In this document: one piece after another, positions 12,362-22,036 of the stretch | How the letters are laid out: the number at the start of each line of letters is the position of its first letter | Position numbering within the stretch: position 1 is the first letter of the stretch | Origin: Haemophilus sp. C1 | Lineage (GTDB): Bacteria > Pseudomonadota > Gammaproteobacteria > Enterobacterales > Pasteurellaceae | NCBI RefSeq assembly: GCF_001276515.1 | Contig: NZ_LDVZ01000012.1 | Coordinates: 1-62,477, forward strand | DNA: 62,477 nt | Direction of reading: 5' to 3' | Made by a program: the position numbers and the translations under genes | Notes under the pieces: model-generated | Databases searched by the model: none | The model's input: only the letters and a program-made list of their open reading frames with translations | What the model was told of the DNA's origin: nothing

Positions 12362-13021
12362 ATGAATCAATTAGAAATGAAAAAACTCGCCGCACAAGCC
12401 GCATTACAATATGTAAAAGCTGACACAATTGTTGGCGTGGGAAGCGGCTCCACGGTGAACTGCTTTATTGAGGCTTTGGGTACAATCAAAGATAAAATTC
12501 AAGGCGCAGTTGCGGCTTCAAAAGCATCAGAAGAATTATTACGTCAACAAGGTATCGAAGTATTTAATGCAAATGATGTCTCTAGCTTAGATATTTATGT
12601 GGATGGAGCAGATGAAATCAATCCACAAAAAATGATGATTAAAGGCGGCGGCGCAGCACTCACTCGTGAAAAAATCGTCGCTGCATTAGCGAAAAAATTT
12701 ATTTGTATTGTGGATTCTAGTAAACAAGTAGATGTGTTAGGTTCGACTTTCCCATTACCAGTTGAAGTTATTCCAATGGCTCGTTCACAAGTAGGCAGAA
12801 AATTAGCCGCACTTGGTGGCGCGCCTGAATATCGTGAAGGAGTGGTAACTGACAACGGCAATGTGATTTTAGATGTGCACAACTTCACTATTTTAAATCC
12901 AGTCGAAATGGAAAAAGAATTAAACAACGTTGCGGGTGTCGTCACTAATGGGATATTCGCGTTACGTAGCGCAGACGTTGTGATTGTCGGTACGCCTGAA
13001 GGCGCCAAAATTATTGACTAA
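12362..13021 (+). CDS. rpiA: ribose-5-phosphate isomerase A
   Basis: RpiA interconverts ribose-5-phosphate and ribulose-5-phosphate in the pentose phosphate pathway. It has 219 residues, the same as E. coli. Motifs are [15 protein letters not shown] (phosphate binding), DGADEINP and [14 protein letters not shown] (active-site Asp, Glu and Lys). An AAGGAAAAGAA ribosome site precedes the ATG. serA follows after 29 bases and is probably cotranscribed. Confidence 0.97.
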   Translation: MNQLEMKKLAAQAALQYVKADTIVGVGSGSTVNCFIEALGTIKDKIQGAVAASKASEELLRQQGIEVFNANDVSSLDIYVDGADEINPQKMMIKGGGAALTREKIVAALAKKFICIVDSSKQVDVLGSTFPLPVEVIPMARSQVGRKLAALGGAPEYREGVVTDNGNVILDVHNFTILNPVEMEKELNNVAGVVTNGIFALRSADVVIVGTPEGAKIID

Positions 13022-13050
13022 TTCATAATAAAAATCATAAGGAAGAAAAC

Positions 13051-14283
13051 ATGGCAAACAAAGTCTCTCTAGACAAATCAAAAATCAAATTTGTATTATT
13101 TGAAGGTGTGCATCAAAGCGCACTTGATACGCTCCATGCGGCAGGCTATACCAATATTGATTACTATAAAAAAGCACTAGATGGTAATGAATTAAAAGAA
13201 GCCATTAAAGATGCACACTTTATCGGCTTGCGTTCTCGCACCCATTTAACGGCAGAAATGATTGAGGCCGCACCCAAATTAATCGCAGTGGGATGTTTCT
13301 GTATTGGCACCAACCAAGTGGATCTAAATGCGGCAAAAGCGCGTGGAATTCCTGTATTTAATGCCCCATTCTCAAACACTCGTTCCGTTGCAGAGCTTGT
13401 ATTAGGTGAGATTTTATTACTTATGCGCAATGTGCCACAGGCTAATGCCGAAGTACATCGTGGCGTCTGGAATAAATCAGCGACTGGATCTCATGAAGTG
13501 CGAGGTAAAAAATTAGGCATTATTGGTTACGGACACATTGGTTCACAATTAAGTATTATTGCGGAATCATTAGGCATGGATGTACATTTCTACGATATCG
13601 AAAATAAACTTCCGCTCGGTAATGCCAAACAGGTTCGTAGCCTTGAAGAATTACTCAGTTCTTGCGATGTTGTTTCATTACATGTGCCAGAACTGCCATC
13701 TACCAAAAACTTAATGAACGCTGAGCGTATCGCACAATTAAAACAAGGTGCAATTTTGATCAATGCTGCGCGTGGCACAGTAGTAGATATTGATGCTCTC
13801 GCTCAAGCCTTAAAAGACGGTAAAATTCACGGTGCGGCAATTGATGTATTCCCAATTGAACCTGCGTCAATTAATGAAGAATTTGTCTCTCCGTTACGCG
13901 AATTTGATAATGTGATTTTAACGCCACATATCGGCGGTTCAACAGCAGAAGCACAAGAAAATATCGGTTTTGAAGTGGCAGGCAAATTTGTTAAATATTC
14001 AGACAATGGCTCAACCCTTTCTTCGGTAAACTTCCCAGAAGTATCTTTACCAGAACATGGGGGAACAAAACGCTTATTGCATATTCACGAAAATCGTCCC
14101 GGTGTATTGAATAAACTGAACCAAATTTTCGTCGAAGCCAACCTCAATATTGCTGCGCAATATTTACAAACTGACCCGAAAATTGGTTATGTTGTCGTTG
14201 ATGTAGAAACAAATGATGCATCGCCATTACTGACAAAATTGAAGGAAATCGATGGCACAATTCGTGCGCGGGTACTTTACTAA
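13051..14283 (+). CDS. serA: D-3-phosphoglycerate dehydrogenase
   Basis: SerA catalyses the first step of serine synthesis, oxidising 3-phosphoglycerate with NAD. It has 410 residues, matching E. coli. The NAD-binding fold has GIIGYGHIGSQ near residue 160, NAARGTVVDIDALAQAL carries the catalytic arginine region, and TPHIGGSTAEAQ the catalytic histidine. The C-terminal ACT domain (LLHIHENRPGVLNKLN...) gives serine feedback inhibition. It follows rpiA with a good AAGGAAGAAAA site. Downstream the sequence degenerates into insertion-sequence scars. Confidence 0.97.
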   Translation: MANKVSLDKSKIKFVLFEGVHQSALDTLHAAGYTNIDYYKKALDGNELKEAIKDAHFIGLRSRTHLTAEMIEAAPKLIAVGCFCIGTNQVDLNAAKARGIPVFNAPFSNTRSVAELVLGEILLLMRNVPQANAEVHRGVWNKSATGSHEVRGKKLGIIGYGHIGSQLSIIAESLGMDVHFYDIENKLPLGNAKQVRSLEELLSSCDVVSLHVPELPSTKNLMNAERIAQLKQGAILINAARGTVVDIDALAQALKDGKIHGAAIDVFPIEPASINEEFVSPLREFDNVILTPHIGGSTAEAQENIGFEVAGKFVKYSDNGSTLSSVNFPEVSLPEHGGTKRLLHIHENRPGVLNKLNQIFVEANLNIAAQYLQTDPKIGYVVVDVETNDASPLLTKLKEIDGTIRARVLY

Positions 14284-14337
14284 ATGACAATTCGTACGTA
14301 AAACACGAGGTTTTTAGCCCCCTATAAGGGACTATAC

Positions 14338-14365
14338 TTCACAAGCCTCTCTTGGGGCTTGTGAA
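14338..14365. terminator. 10-bp-stem hairpin after serA
   Basis: TTCACAAGCC pairs with GGCTTGTGAA around an 8-base loop, 55 bases after serA. No T run follows, so termination is only a guess. A similar GGCTTGTGAAAAC string occurs after lon. Confidence 0.45.
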
Positions 14366-14430
14366 AACTGACAATCCCTGTCCCTGATTCCCCCTTAAAA
14401 GGAGCTACATATTCTTTCATTAAAAAATTA

Positions 14431-14474
14431 GGGGCTGACGTAGACTAGCACTCTTGCTAATCTACGTCAGCCCC
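14431..14474. mobile_element. palindromic pair of IS1016-like terminal repeats
   Basis: GGGGCTGACGTAGA and TCTACGTCAGCCCC face each other across 16 bases, and TAGC/GCTA extends the stem. The terminal sequence resembles what I recall for IS1016 (IS1595 superfamily) ends. Both ends are nearly in contact, as if the element had lost its whole interior. Confidence 0.5.
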
Positions 14475-14603
14475 AAAATAATTATTCACCTATAAAAATA
14501 GACAGGCTCCCTATTTTTGACAACATGGATAGTACAAGAGCCAGCAAAGAACAAAACAACTTAAATAAAGCGAAACATTTTACATTCAGACCAAAGCTGT
14601 AAG

Positions 14604-14687
14604 GATTATTTGGATTACTATAATCAGCAACAAATTAAACTGAAATTCAAAGACCGACTTCGATTCTATGTCATCATCACTCCTTAA
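14604..14687 (+). pseudogene. IS3-family transposase C-terminal remnant
   Basis: The frame reads DYLDYYNQQQIKLKFKDRLRFYV, matching the end of IS150-group transposases (YIDYYN..RIQLKLKGLSPVQYR) with a decayed tail. No start or catalytic core remains. It sits in the 457 bp gap between serA and mutS. Confidence 0.7.
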
Positions 14688-14740
14688 GTAAATAGTCTAT
14701 TTTTGGCTAGATCAAAATTTCACCGCACTTTTGTAAGATG

Positions 14741-17326
14741 TTACCCCACCATTTTCTTTAACTGATACAAATATGCCAATGCTTGTTTAGGGCTTAAATC
14801 ATCGGGATCCAGTTTTTCAATAGCTTCTCTTAGTGCATCCGTTTCTTGCTCAAACAATAATTCACCTTGAGTGTGATTGGTTTCACGCAATGCTTGAATT
14901 TGCTGATCAGCTGAATGCTCTGATGTTTTTTCTAATTGCGTCAATTTCTGTTTTGCCAGTTTAATAACAGATTGTGGCACGCCCGCCAAAGCTGCTACTG
15001 CCAAACCATAACTTTTACTTGCTGCGCCATCTTGTACGGCGTGCATAAAGGCGATGGTGTTATTATGCTCAAGAGCATCTAAATGAATATTGGCGATGCC
15101 TTCTAGTTGTTCCGGCAATGCGGTTAATTCAAAATAATGGGTGGCAAATAATGTAAGCGAGCGGATTTTTTTCGCTAACCATTCTGCACAAGCCCAAGCT
15201 AAGGATAAGCCATCATAAGTGGATGTGCCACGACCGATTTCATCAATAAGCACGAGACTTTGCGCGGTAGCTTGATGAAGAATATTTGCCATTTCTGTCA
15301 TTTCCACCATAAAGGTTGAACGCCCCGACGCTAAATCATCAGACGCACCAATTCGAGTAAAAATACGATCAATCGGTCCAATTCTTGCGCTGTCTGCCGG
15401 CACAAAGCTACCGATGTACGCCAGCAATGTAATTAATGCAGTTTGGCGCATATAAGTACTTTTACCGCCCATATTTGGCCCAGTGATAACTAATAAATGA
15501 CGATTGTGATTGAGCTCCACTGGGTTGGCGATGAAAGGATCTTTCAATACTTGTTCCACAACAGGATGGCGACCATTTTCAATTTTCACACTCACTTCAT
15601 CACAGAATGTTGGCATAACGTAATTGAGGGTATCTGCGCGCTCGGCAAGATTGACCAATACATCCAATTCAGAAAGTGCAAGGCTAGCCAGCTGTAACGT
15701 GCCTAAGTGCGGTAATAATAAATCAAATAATTCATCGTAAAGTTGCTTTTCTAATGCTAACGCCGCACCTTTCGATTTCAGTACTTTGTCTTCATATTCT
15801 TTGAGCTCAGGAATAATGTAACGCTCTGCATTTTTCAGGGTTTGACGGCGAACATAATGAATTGGGGCTTTATGCGCTTGGCCTTGGCTAATTTGAATGT
15901 AATAACCATGCACTGCATTAAAACCGATTTTTAATGTATCAATGCCCGTGCTTTCACGCTCCCGTTTTTCGAGGTTTTCCAAATATTGAGTTGCACCATC
16001 AGACAACATACGCCATTCGTCTAACTCGGCATGGTAACCTTCAGCAATCACGCCGCCATCACGAATTAAAAGCGGAGGCGTTTCAATCAATGCACGTTGC
16101 AATAAATCACATTGCTCGCTGAAATCGGCAATTTGGCTGAAAAGTGCGGTTAAAAATGGCGGTGTTTTTTGTTGAACAATAGTGCGTAATGCAGGAATTT
16201 GTTCTAAGGCTGTGCGTAAGCGAGTGAGATCACGAGGGCGAGCAGAACGCAGTGCCACACGCGCCAAAATACGTTCCATATCGCCGACTAATTGCAAATA
16301 AGGCTGAAGTTCATCGACTAAATCAAAATTCAGAATTTCCGCAATCGCTTGTTGGCGTTGTTTTAATTTTTCCACATCACGAATAGGCTGATGAATCCAA
16401 CGTTTCAGCAAACGACTGCCCATTGTCGTAACGCATTTATCCAAGACAGAGGCTAACGTATTTTCTGTGCCACCCGAAAGATTTTGTGTTAATTCAAGAT
16501 TTCTGCGCGTGGCGGCATCTAACTGAATGCAGTCTTGGTTTTGAATTAAGCTAATGCTTTGAATATGGGGTAATGCGGTACGTTGGGTTTCTTTTGCATA
16601 TTGCAATAAACAACCTGCCGCACTTAAGCCGAGAGGGGATTTTTCTACACCAAAGGCGCGTAAATCTTTTGTGCCAAATTGACGATTTAATAACGTAATG
16701 GCAGTGCTAAGTTCAAATTCCCAAATCGGGCGACGGCGTAATCCTTTGCAATGTTCAATCGCAGCCATTTCGTTAAATTCTTCACAATACAGCAATTCCA
16801 CAGGCGCAATACGTTGCAATTCCGCACGTAATGTTTCTTTATCTGCAGGTTCACAAAGCTGAAAACGCCCAGAAGTCATATCTAAAGTGGCTAATCCAAA
16901 TTTTTCTTTTTCTTGATATACCGCAGCAATCAGATTGTCTTGGCGTTCTGGCAATAGTGCTTCATCACTGACCGTACCAGGTGTAACAATTCGCACAATT
17001 TGGCGTTCTACAGGTCCTTTACTCGTCGTTGGATCGCCAATCTGTTCGCAAATCGCCACAGATTCGCCTAACTGCACTAATTTTGCTAAATAACCTTCCA
17101 CCGCGTGATAAGGCATTCCTGCCATTGGAATGGGCTGTCCTGCAGATTGACCTCGTTTCGTTAAAGAAATATCCAACAATGCCGCCGCTTTTTTCGCATC
17201 GTCATAAAACAACTCGTAAAAATCCCCCATGCGATAAAACAACAAAATATCTGGATTCTCTGCTTTGAGTTTTAGATATTGTTGCATCATTGGCGTGTGC
17301 TGTTGGAAATTTTCTTCAGAAGTCAT
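14741..17326 (-). CDS. mutS: DNA mismatch repair protein MutS
   Basis: MutS recognises mismatches and small loops and recruits MutL. It has 861 residues, close to the E. coli 853. The mismatch-binding Phe-x-Glu motif lies in [14 protein letters not shown] near residue 37. The ATPase has Walker [14 protein letters not shown] and Walker [17 protein letters not shown]. The C-terminus ([15 protein letters not shown]) fits the tetramer region. MutS controls repeat stability, which is relevant to the GCAA tract in lav. It is followed downstream (leftward) by insertion-sequence scars instead of another gene. Confidence 0.98.
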   Translation of the reverse strand: MTSEENFQQHTPMMQQYLKLKAENPDILLFYRMGDFYELFYDDAKKAAALLDISLTKRGQSAGQPIPMAGMPYHAVEGYLAKLVQLGESVAICEQIGDPTTSKGPVERQIVRIVTPGTVSDEALLPERQDNLIAAVYQEKEKFGLATLDMTSGRFQLCEPADKETLRAELQRIAPVELLYCEEFNEMAAIEHCKGLRRRPIWEFELSTAITLLNRQFGTKDLRAFGVEKSPLGLSAAGCLLQYAKETQRTALPHIQSISLIQNQDCIQLDAATRRNLELTQNLSGGTENTLASVLDKCVTTMGSRLLKRWIHQPIRDVEKLKQRQQAIAEILNFDLVDELQPYLQLVGDMERILARVALRSARPRDLTRLRTALEQIPALRTIVQQKTPPFLTALFSQIADFSEQCDLLQRALIETPPLLIRDGGVIAEGYHAELDEWRMLSDGATQYLENLEKRERESTGIDTLKIGFNAVHGYYIQISQGQAHKAPIHYVRRQTLKNAERYIIPELKEYEDKVLKSKGAALALEKQLYDELFDLLLPHLGTLQLASLALSELDVLVNLAERADTLNYVMPTFCDEVSVKIENGRHPVVEQVLKDPFIANPVELNHNRHLLVITGPNMGGKSTYMRQTALITLLAYIGSFVPADSARIGPIDRIFTRIGASDDLASGRSTFMVEMTEMANILHQATAQSLVLIDEIGRGTSTYDGLSLAWACAEWLAKKIRSLTLFATHYFELTALPEQLEGIANIHLDALEHNNTIAFMHAVQDGAASKSYGLAVAALAGVPQSVIKLAKQKLTQLEKTSEHSADQQIQALRETNHTQGELLFEQETDALREAIEKLDPDDLSPKQALAYLYQLKKMVG

Positions 17327-17406
17327 GTCATTACCTGTTTTGGAAACTGAATAAAGAGAGATTTTATGGCGGTTATTTTAGGTGTCGAAAGGGGAAAAAG
17401 CCAGAT

Positions 17407-17450
17407 AAAAAAGAGCGGTGAAAATTTGTTGAGTTTTTTCACCACTCTTT
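17407..17450. repeat. tna-flanking direct repeat, left copy
   Basis: This 44 bp sequence has a degenerate uptake signal hairpin (AAGAGCGGTGAAAA...TTTTCACCACTCTTT). An almost identical copy lies at 20512-20555 on the other side of tnaCAB, with one mismatch. Flanking 43 bp uptake-signal repeats have been described for the H. influenzae tna insertion. The hairpin can also terminate tnaB. Confidence 0.9.
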
Positions 17451-17460
17451 CAGTTGATAT

Positions 17461-18696
17461 TTATCCTTTAAAGACAGGCAAATAGTCAAACATTGCTAGA
17501 AAATGGAAAATAGCCACAAAAACACCAAATAATGCAATAAAGATTATTAAGCCATTTCCACCACAAACTCGGAATGTTGTTGCTGCTGCATTTATTTTGC
17601 GAGATTTATAAGCAAGAAGTGCTGGAATTATGCAGGTCCAAATTGTCGCTACTGCGCCAGCATATCCAATGGCTTTTAAGAAACCCAATGGAAATAAAAT
17701 TGACATAATTAGTGGAGGTAGGAAAGTCACTGCCCATGACTTTGTTCGTCCAATTTTGCAATTATCAAATTTAAAGAAATCAGCCAAATAATCAAATACC
17801 CCTAATCCTACGCCAATAAAAGATGACAAAATTGCAGCGATAGAAAAGGCATTAATCATTTGTTTAACCGTGTTAGATTCTATTACCCCACCTAAAGCGT
17901 TAAGTAATATATCTAGATTGCCATCACTGGCAATTACAGGTGCAAATTGATCGCGAGGCAAATTTCCGAAAATTGAAAAAATCCAAAGTAAATAAAGCGT
18001 AAGAGCAATTGCTGTTCCGCCTAAAATGGCGTACTTAGCTTTTTTCTCTTCCCCATAGTAGGCTCGCATCGTACAAACAGAATGATGGTAACCGAAAGAT
18101 GTTAACGCAACAGGAAACATCCCTACTGCATATTTTGCATAGTTTGTATCTTTTCCAGCAATATCTAATAAAGTATCTAAACTAATATTAGTTGCTAATC
18201 CATAAGTACTAAAAATAAAAGTAAATCCCATGAATACAATCAATAAAACAGATATTCTGTCTACAATGCGAGTGGAATGCCAAACAAAGAAGGAAAAGAC
18301 TAATACAAATACGGTCGAGCAAATTGCCAATGTGGATGAACCAAAATCAATCCACGGTTTAATAAGGTTTTCTAGTATGCCTCCAGATGCAGTGGTATAA
18401 GCATAAAGTAAAATACCCCCGACAAAATACACAGCAAGATTATTAATAGAATTGACAGTTGAACCGAGCATATCTTTAGTTACAGTACTAAATGATGCTC
18501 TTAAATCATAAGTGGAATAAGCCTCAAGTAATAACCAGCCTGATAATGTCATGATTATCATCGTTAAGCAAATTGCTAATGCTGACCATATTGTCCAAGC
18601 ACCCGCACCAGATGTTGGTAAACCAAGCATTCCAGCTCCGACGCAAACACTAGCAATAATACAGGCGCCACCAAAAATGGAAGGTTGTTTTTTCAT
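17461..18696 (-). CDS. tnaB: tryptophan permease TnaB
   Basis: TnaB is a low-affinity tryptophan/proton symporter of the aromatic and hydroxy amino acid permease family in the inner membrane. It has 411 residues and about 11 hydrophobic segments. The N-terminus (GGACIIASVCVGAGMLGLPTS) is the family signature. It follows tnaA in the same direction with an 83 bp gap holding a hairpin, so it supplies the tnaA substrate. No full AAGTGCGGT core was seen inside tnaA-tnaB, unlike the flanking genes, which suits transfer as a unit. Confidence 0.93.
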   Translation of the reverse strand: MKKQPSIFGGACIIASVCVGAGMLGLPTSGAGAWTIWSALAICLTMIIMTLSGWLLLEAYSTYDLRASFSTVTKDMLGSTVNSINNLAVYFVGGILLYAYTTASGGILENLIKPWIDFGSSTLAICSTVFVLVFSFFVWHSTRIVDRISVLLIVFMGFTFIFSTYGLATNISLDTLLDIAGKDTNYAKYAVGMFPVALTSFGYHHSVCTMRAYYGEEKKAKYAILGGTAIALTLYLLWIFSIFGNLPRDQFAPVIASDGNLDILLNALGGVIESNTVKQMINAFSIAAILSSFIGVGLGVFDYLADFFKFDNCKIGRTKSWAVTFLPPLIMSILFPLGFLKAIGYAGAVATIWTCIIPALLAYKSRKINAAATTFRVCGGNGLIIFIALFGVFVAIFHFLAMFDYLPVFKG

Positions 18697-18746
18697 AGAA
18701 CATCCTTATCAATAACAAATTATTGAGTTAGCTGTTGATAAAAAAA

Positions 18747-18767
18747 TGCAGTTCAAAATGAACTGCA
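18747..18767 (-). terminator. hairpin between tnaA and tnaB
   Basis: TGCAGTTCA/TGAACTGCA with a 3-base loop is followed on the minus strand by a run of Ts. It is probably a partial terminator that lowers tnaB expression relative to tnaA. Confidence 0.7.
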
Positions 18768-18779
18768 TTTTTCGTGATA

Positions 18780-20198
18780 TTATTCAACTTCTTTTAAACG
18801 TGCCGTAAAGTGGCGGAGAACTTTTGGTTCATAAGTAAAAGTTAAACCTTTAATATTCTCTGCATTTTCTTTCACTTTTTGGAATGCCTCAATAATGAAA
18901 TCCATATGAGTTTGCGTATAAGTTGCACGTGGTACAGTTAAGCGTAAAAGCTCTGCTGGACATGGTAGTTGTTTACCCGTCTTCGGATCTCGTCCTAATA
19001 AAAATGAGCCAATTTCTACCGCTCTTATACCTGCAACTTTATAAAGTTCGCAAGAAAGTGCTTGTGCTGGGAATTGGTCGGCTGGAATATGTGGTAATAA
19101 TTTACCTGCATCTACGAACGCTGCGTGGCCACCCGGTTGTTGACAAGGCACACCAATTTTTTCTAAGCCTGCAACCAAATATTCAATTTGCGCGATACGA
19201 TAAGCCAGCCATTCTTGGCGCATACCATCATGCAAGCCAACAGCCAAGCGTTCCATTGCACCACCTTCTAAACCACCATAAGTAGGGAACCCTTCTTGCA
19301 CAACACAAAGCGTTCTACATTCGTGATAGACTTCCTCCATTGATTTATCTTTAAACGCTAAAATACCGCCCATTGGTACCATCGCATCTTTTTTGGCGGA
19401 CATCGCTAAACCATCAGCATAGCGATAGCTTTCGTAAGTAATTTGTTCAATAGTCCAGTCTTTATAAGCTTCTTCACGTTGTTGAACAAAATAGGCGTTT
19501 TCTGCAAAACGAGCTGAATCCATGATGACTGGAATATCGTATTTACGCGCAATTTCATACATGCCTTTTAAGTTTGCAATAGAAACCGGCTGACCACCCG
19601 CAGAATTACAAGTAATGGTACATACAATGTAAGGTACATTATGTGCACCCACTTCTTGAATGCCTTTTTCTAATTTTTCTAAATCGAAATTACCCTTAAA
19701 TGGATGTTTTGCTGTTGTATCAAATGCCTCTTTTATATAAACATTGCGAACCGTTGCCCCATTAATTTGGCTATGTCCTTGTGTGGTATCAAAGAAATAG
19801 TTAGAGAAAACCACCATTTTGCTGCGATCTAAACCTTTCTCACGTTCACGTTTAGCAATCAATACCGGAATATAAATTTGTTCAGCACCGCGGCCTTGGT
19901 GAGTAGGGATTGTATATTCATAACCAAAAATATCTTTCACAGCTTTAGCTAGTGCATAATAACTGCGACTGCCGCTATAGGCTTCATCGCCACGTAACAT
20001 TGCAGCTTGCATATCTTGTGTAACAGCGCCAGTACCGCTATCTGTGAGTAAGTCAATAAAAATATCTTCACTATCCAATAAAAATGGATTCATACCTGAT
20101 TTTAAGATCGCTTGTTCACGATACTCGCGGGTAGTTCTTTTTACTGGTTCAATAACACGAATGCGGAAAGGTTCAGGTAAATGTTTAAAATTTTCCAT
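18780..20198 (-). CDS. tnaA: tryptophanase
   Basis: TnaA is a PLP enzyme that cleaves tryptophan to indole, pyruvate and ammonia, making the strain indole-positive. It has 472 residues (E. coli 471). The PLP lysine lies in [18 protein letters not shown] near residue 270. The conserved segments [27 protein letters not shown] and [12 protein letters not shown] are present. Transcription is leader-peptide controlled (tnaC, 87 bases upstream) and CRP-dependent by sequence. Confidence 0.97.
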   Translation of the reverse strand: MENFKHLPEPFRIRVIEPVKRTTREYREQAILKSGMNPFLLDSEDIFIDLLTDSGTGAVTQDMQAAMLRGDEAYSGSRSYYALAKAVKDIFGYEYTIPTHQGRGAEQIYIPVLIAKREREKGLDRSKMVVFSNYFFDTTQGHSQINGATVRNVYIKEAFDTTAKHPFKGNFDLEKLEKGIQEVGAHNVPYIVCTITCNSAGGQPVSIANLKGMYEIARKYDIPVIMDSARFAENAYFVQQREEAYKDWTIEQITYESYRYADGLAMSAKKDAMVPMGGILAFKDKSMEEVYHECRTLCVVQEGFPTYGGLEGGAMERLAVGLHDGMRQEWLAYRIAQIEYLVAGLEKIGVPCQQPGGHAAFVDAGKLLPHIPADQFPAQALSCELYKVAGIRAVEIGSFLLGRDPKTGKQLPCPAELLRLTVPRATYTQTHMDFIIEAFQKVKENAENIKGLTFTYEPKVLRHFTARLKEVE

Positions 20199-20285
20199 AG
20201 CAAAATCCCCAAAAATTAATTTGCTTAGTTTAAATAAAAAATTATTTTCTAAAATGAAAACACGTTGATGGTTAATAAGAAAGGA

Positions 20286-20366
20286 TTAATAAATTATGGG
20301 AAAATAAAAAGATAATCTTGGATCAATAAGAACCCAAGTTTGGTTAGGAGAGAGCAAGTTGAGCAT
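20286..20366 (-). CDS. tnaC: tryptophanase leader peptide TnaC (26 aa)
   Basis: The leader reads MLNLLSPNQTWVLIDPRLSF followed by YFPIIY, behind AAAAGGAGTTTAAT, a strong ribosome site. E. coli TnaC arrests the ribosome with tryptophan bound, using Trp12, Asp16 and Pro24. Here Trp11, Asp15 and Pro23 keep the same spacing (4 and 12), and Ile-Asp is conserved. Unlike E. coli, three residues (Ile-Ile-Tyr) follow the critical proline before the stop. It controls tnaA and tnaB by induction through blocked termination. Confidence 0.9.
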   Translation of the reverse strand: MLNLLSPNQTWVLIDPRLSFYFPIIY

Positions 20367-20481
20367 ATTAAACTCCTTTTAAGAGAAGAGAAACTTAATA
20401 AAACTTAACACTGACTTCTAACTACGAAGTATTATCAGAATAATATAAAATTTAACATTGTCATCTATTATTTTTTTATTT

Positions 20482-20497
20482 TGTGATATGCCTCACA
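20482..20497 (-). promoter_or_regulatory. CRP site of the tna operon
   Basis: TGTGATATGCCTCACA matches TGTGA-N6-TCACA exactly. On the minus strand a GATAAT (20431-20436) lies at the -10 position expected for a CRP site centred near -61.5, upstream of tnaC. Confidence 0.85.
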
Positions 20498-20511
20498 GAA
20501 TATTTTTAATA

Positions 20512-20555
20512 AAAAAAGAGCGGTGAAAATTTGTTGAGTTTTTTCACCGCTCTTT
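20512..20555. repeat. tna-flanking direct repeat, right copy
   Basis: This is the right partner of 17407-17450, with the same degenerate uptake-signal hairpin (AAGAGCGGTGAAAA...). It also forms a terminator for nlpD, whose stop is 12 bases away. Confidence 0.9.
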
Positions 20556-20567
20556 GTTAGAGGAAGA

Positions 20568-21818
20568 TTAATGTCTTGGGAGGTAACGTACTGGATCCAC
20601 TGATTTGCCTTTGTAGCGAATTTCAAAGTGAAGTTTCACAGTATTTGTACCGGAGCTACCCATTTTTGCGATTTCTTGACCAGCTTTGACTTCTTGTTGA
20701 TCGGTTACAAGAATTTTGTCGTTATGCGCATAAGCACTTAAGAAATCATCGTTATGTTTGATGATGATTAAATTACCGTAACCACGTAAAGCATTGCCAG
20801 CATACACTACACGACCTGATGCAGCCGCTTTAACAGCCTGTCCACGAGAACCGCTAATATCAATCCCTTTATTTCCGCCATCAGTATTGGAGAAACCCTG
20901 AATGATATTACCTGAAGTCGGCCATTGCCACGCAACATTAGAGGCGATTGGTGCAACAATATTTGCATTAATCGGGGTGCTATTGGTGTTATCTACTGGC
21001 GCGGTTGGTACTGATGGTGTTGTCGCAGGGGCAACTGGAGTTGTCACAACTGGTGCCATTGCTGGTGCGCTATTCGCTACACCTGCTCCAGATTTAATTG
21101 GTCCAATGATTGTACCATCAGAACCCATTTGCGTACCATTTGCACCCGGAGTATAGGTTACTGTGGGCGTTGTTGCAACGGTTGCCGCAGGTTGTTTTAC
21201 AGGAACCGTTGTTGTCACTGTTTTTGTACCACAATTAGAGATTTTTAAAGTTTGCCCTAGACTCAAATTATAAGGCTCAGTCATATTATTCAATGCGGCT
21301 AATTCTTTTACATCAATACCTGCTAAGTAAGCGATCAAGAACATCGTATCGCCTTTGTTCACTTTATAGGTATTACCTTTGTAAGAGCCTTTTTCAATTT
21401 TGCTATAATCTGGCGCATTGGTATTTGGATTACGTGGCACATTTATATGTTGCGAACCTACGCAATCAGAAACAGTTTTAGTGATGGTTTGGGTTTGCAT
21501 AGCTGGCGCAGGAGTAGCTGATTTTTGAGCAGGCTGAAATGCTGGTTGAGCAGGTGCAGCTGGCATGGCAGGCTGTTGATAAGTTGGTTGGAAATTTGGC
21601 TGTGGTGTTTGCACGCCTGTTGGAACTCCACCCATTGGCGGTACGGTGTTTTTTTGAATTTCAGGTTGCCAAGAACCGCCCGTGCTCTCGCCATTTACAG
21701 GTTGCATAATACCAGGTGAAAGGGTGTTATCTGCATTGGTAATTGGCGCAGGAGAATTAGAGGTACAAGCTGATAATACAACAATACTTAAAGGGAGTAA
21801 GAGAAACGATTTTTTCAT
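20568..21818 (-). CDS. nlpD: lipoprotein NlpD / LppB, LysM plus degenerate LytM
   Basis: This envelope lipoprotein activates cell-separation amidases. The signal peptide ends in the lipobox LSAC (Cys18). A proline- and glutamine-rich linker leads to a LysM domain (YKVNKGDTMFLIAYLAGIDVKELAALNNM, ~residues 150-190), then another low-complexity linker and a C-terminal LytM/M23 fold (~295-416). In that fold the metal ligands are altered: NKGIDISG instead of HxGxD, and KLHFEI instead of HLHFEI, as expected for a regulator rather than a hydrolase. The first ~35 mature residues resemble the small lipoprotein encoded just upstream. Confidence 0.93.
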   Translation of the reverse strand: MKKSFLLLPLSIVVLSACTSNSPAPITNADNTLSPGIMQPVNGESTGGSWQPEIQKNTVPPMGGVPTGVQTPQPNFQPTYQQPAMPAAPAQPAFQPAQKSATPAPAMQTQTITKTVSDCVGSQHINVPRNPNTNAPDYSKIEKGSYKGNTYKVNKGDTMFLIAYLAGIDVKELAALNNMTEPYNLSLGQTLKISNCGTKTVTTTVPVKQPAATVATTPTVTYTPGANGTQMGSDGTIIGPIKSGAGVANSAPAMAPVVTTPVAPATTPSVPTAPVDNTNSTPINANIVAPIASNVAWQWPTSGNIIQGFSNTDGGNKGIDISGSRGQAVKAAASGRVVYAGNALRGYGNLIIIKHNDDFLSAYAHNDKILVTDQQEVKAGQEIAKMGSSGTNTVKLHFEIRYKGKSVDPVRYLPRH

Positions 21819-21841
21819 AGTAATTCCTTATTGTTCCTTTA

Positions 21842-22027
21842 TTATTTCATTTGTGCTGGCATTGTGTTTTTTTGAATTTCTGGCATAAAACTACCGCCAG
21901 CAACGGCACCTGTGCCTTCTACAGGTTGCATAATGCCATTTGGTAATGCATCTGGATCTTTAACTGGTTCTGATGCACATCCAACCAATACGAATCCAGC
22001 CATTAAAATAAGACCTAATTTATTCAT
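21842..22027 (-). CDS. small lipoprotein resembling the NlpD N-terminus
   Basis: This 61-residue protein has a lipoprotein signal (FVLVGC, Cys17). Its second half (GIMQPVEG...GGSFMPEIQKNTMP) matches the same region of NlpD (GIMQPVNG...GGSWQPEIQKNTVP). It is 23 bases upstream of nlpD and in the same direction, so probably cotranscribed. It may be a partial duplication of nlpD. Function unknown. Confidence 0.8.
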   Translation of the reverse strand: MNKLGLILMAGFVLVGCASEPVKDPDALPNGIMQPVEGTGAVAGGSFMPEIQKNTMPAQMK

Positions 22028-22036
22028 TTTTCTATC

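Noticed and set aside
14741..17326. Frames on the plus strand across mutS, and similar frames opposite purL, tamB and serA
   Set aside because: They are codon-shadow frames without RBS or family features.
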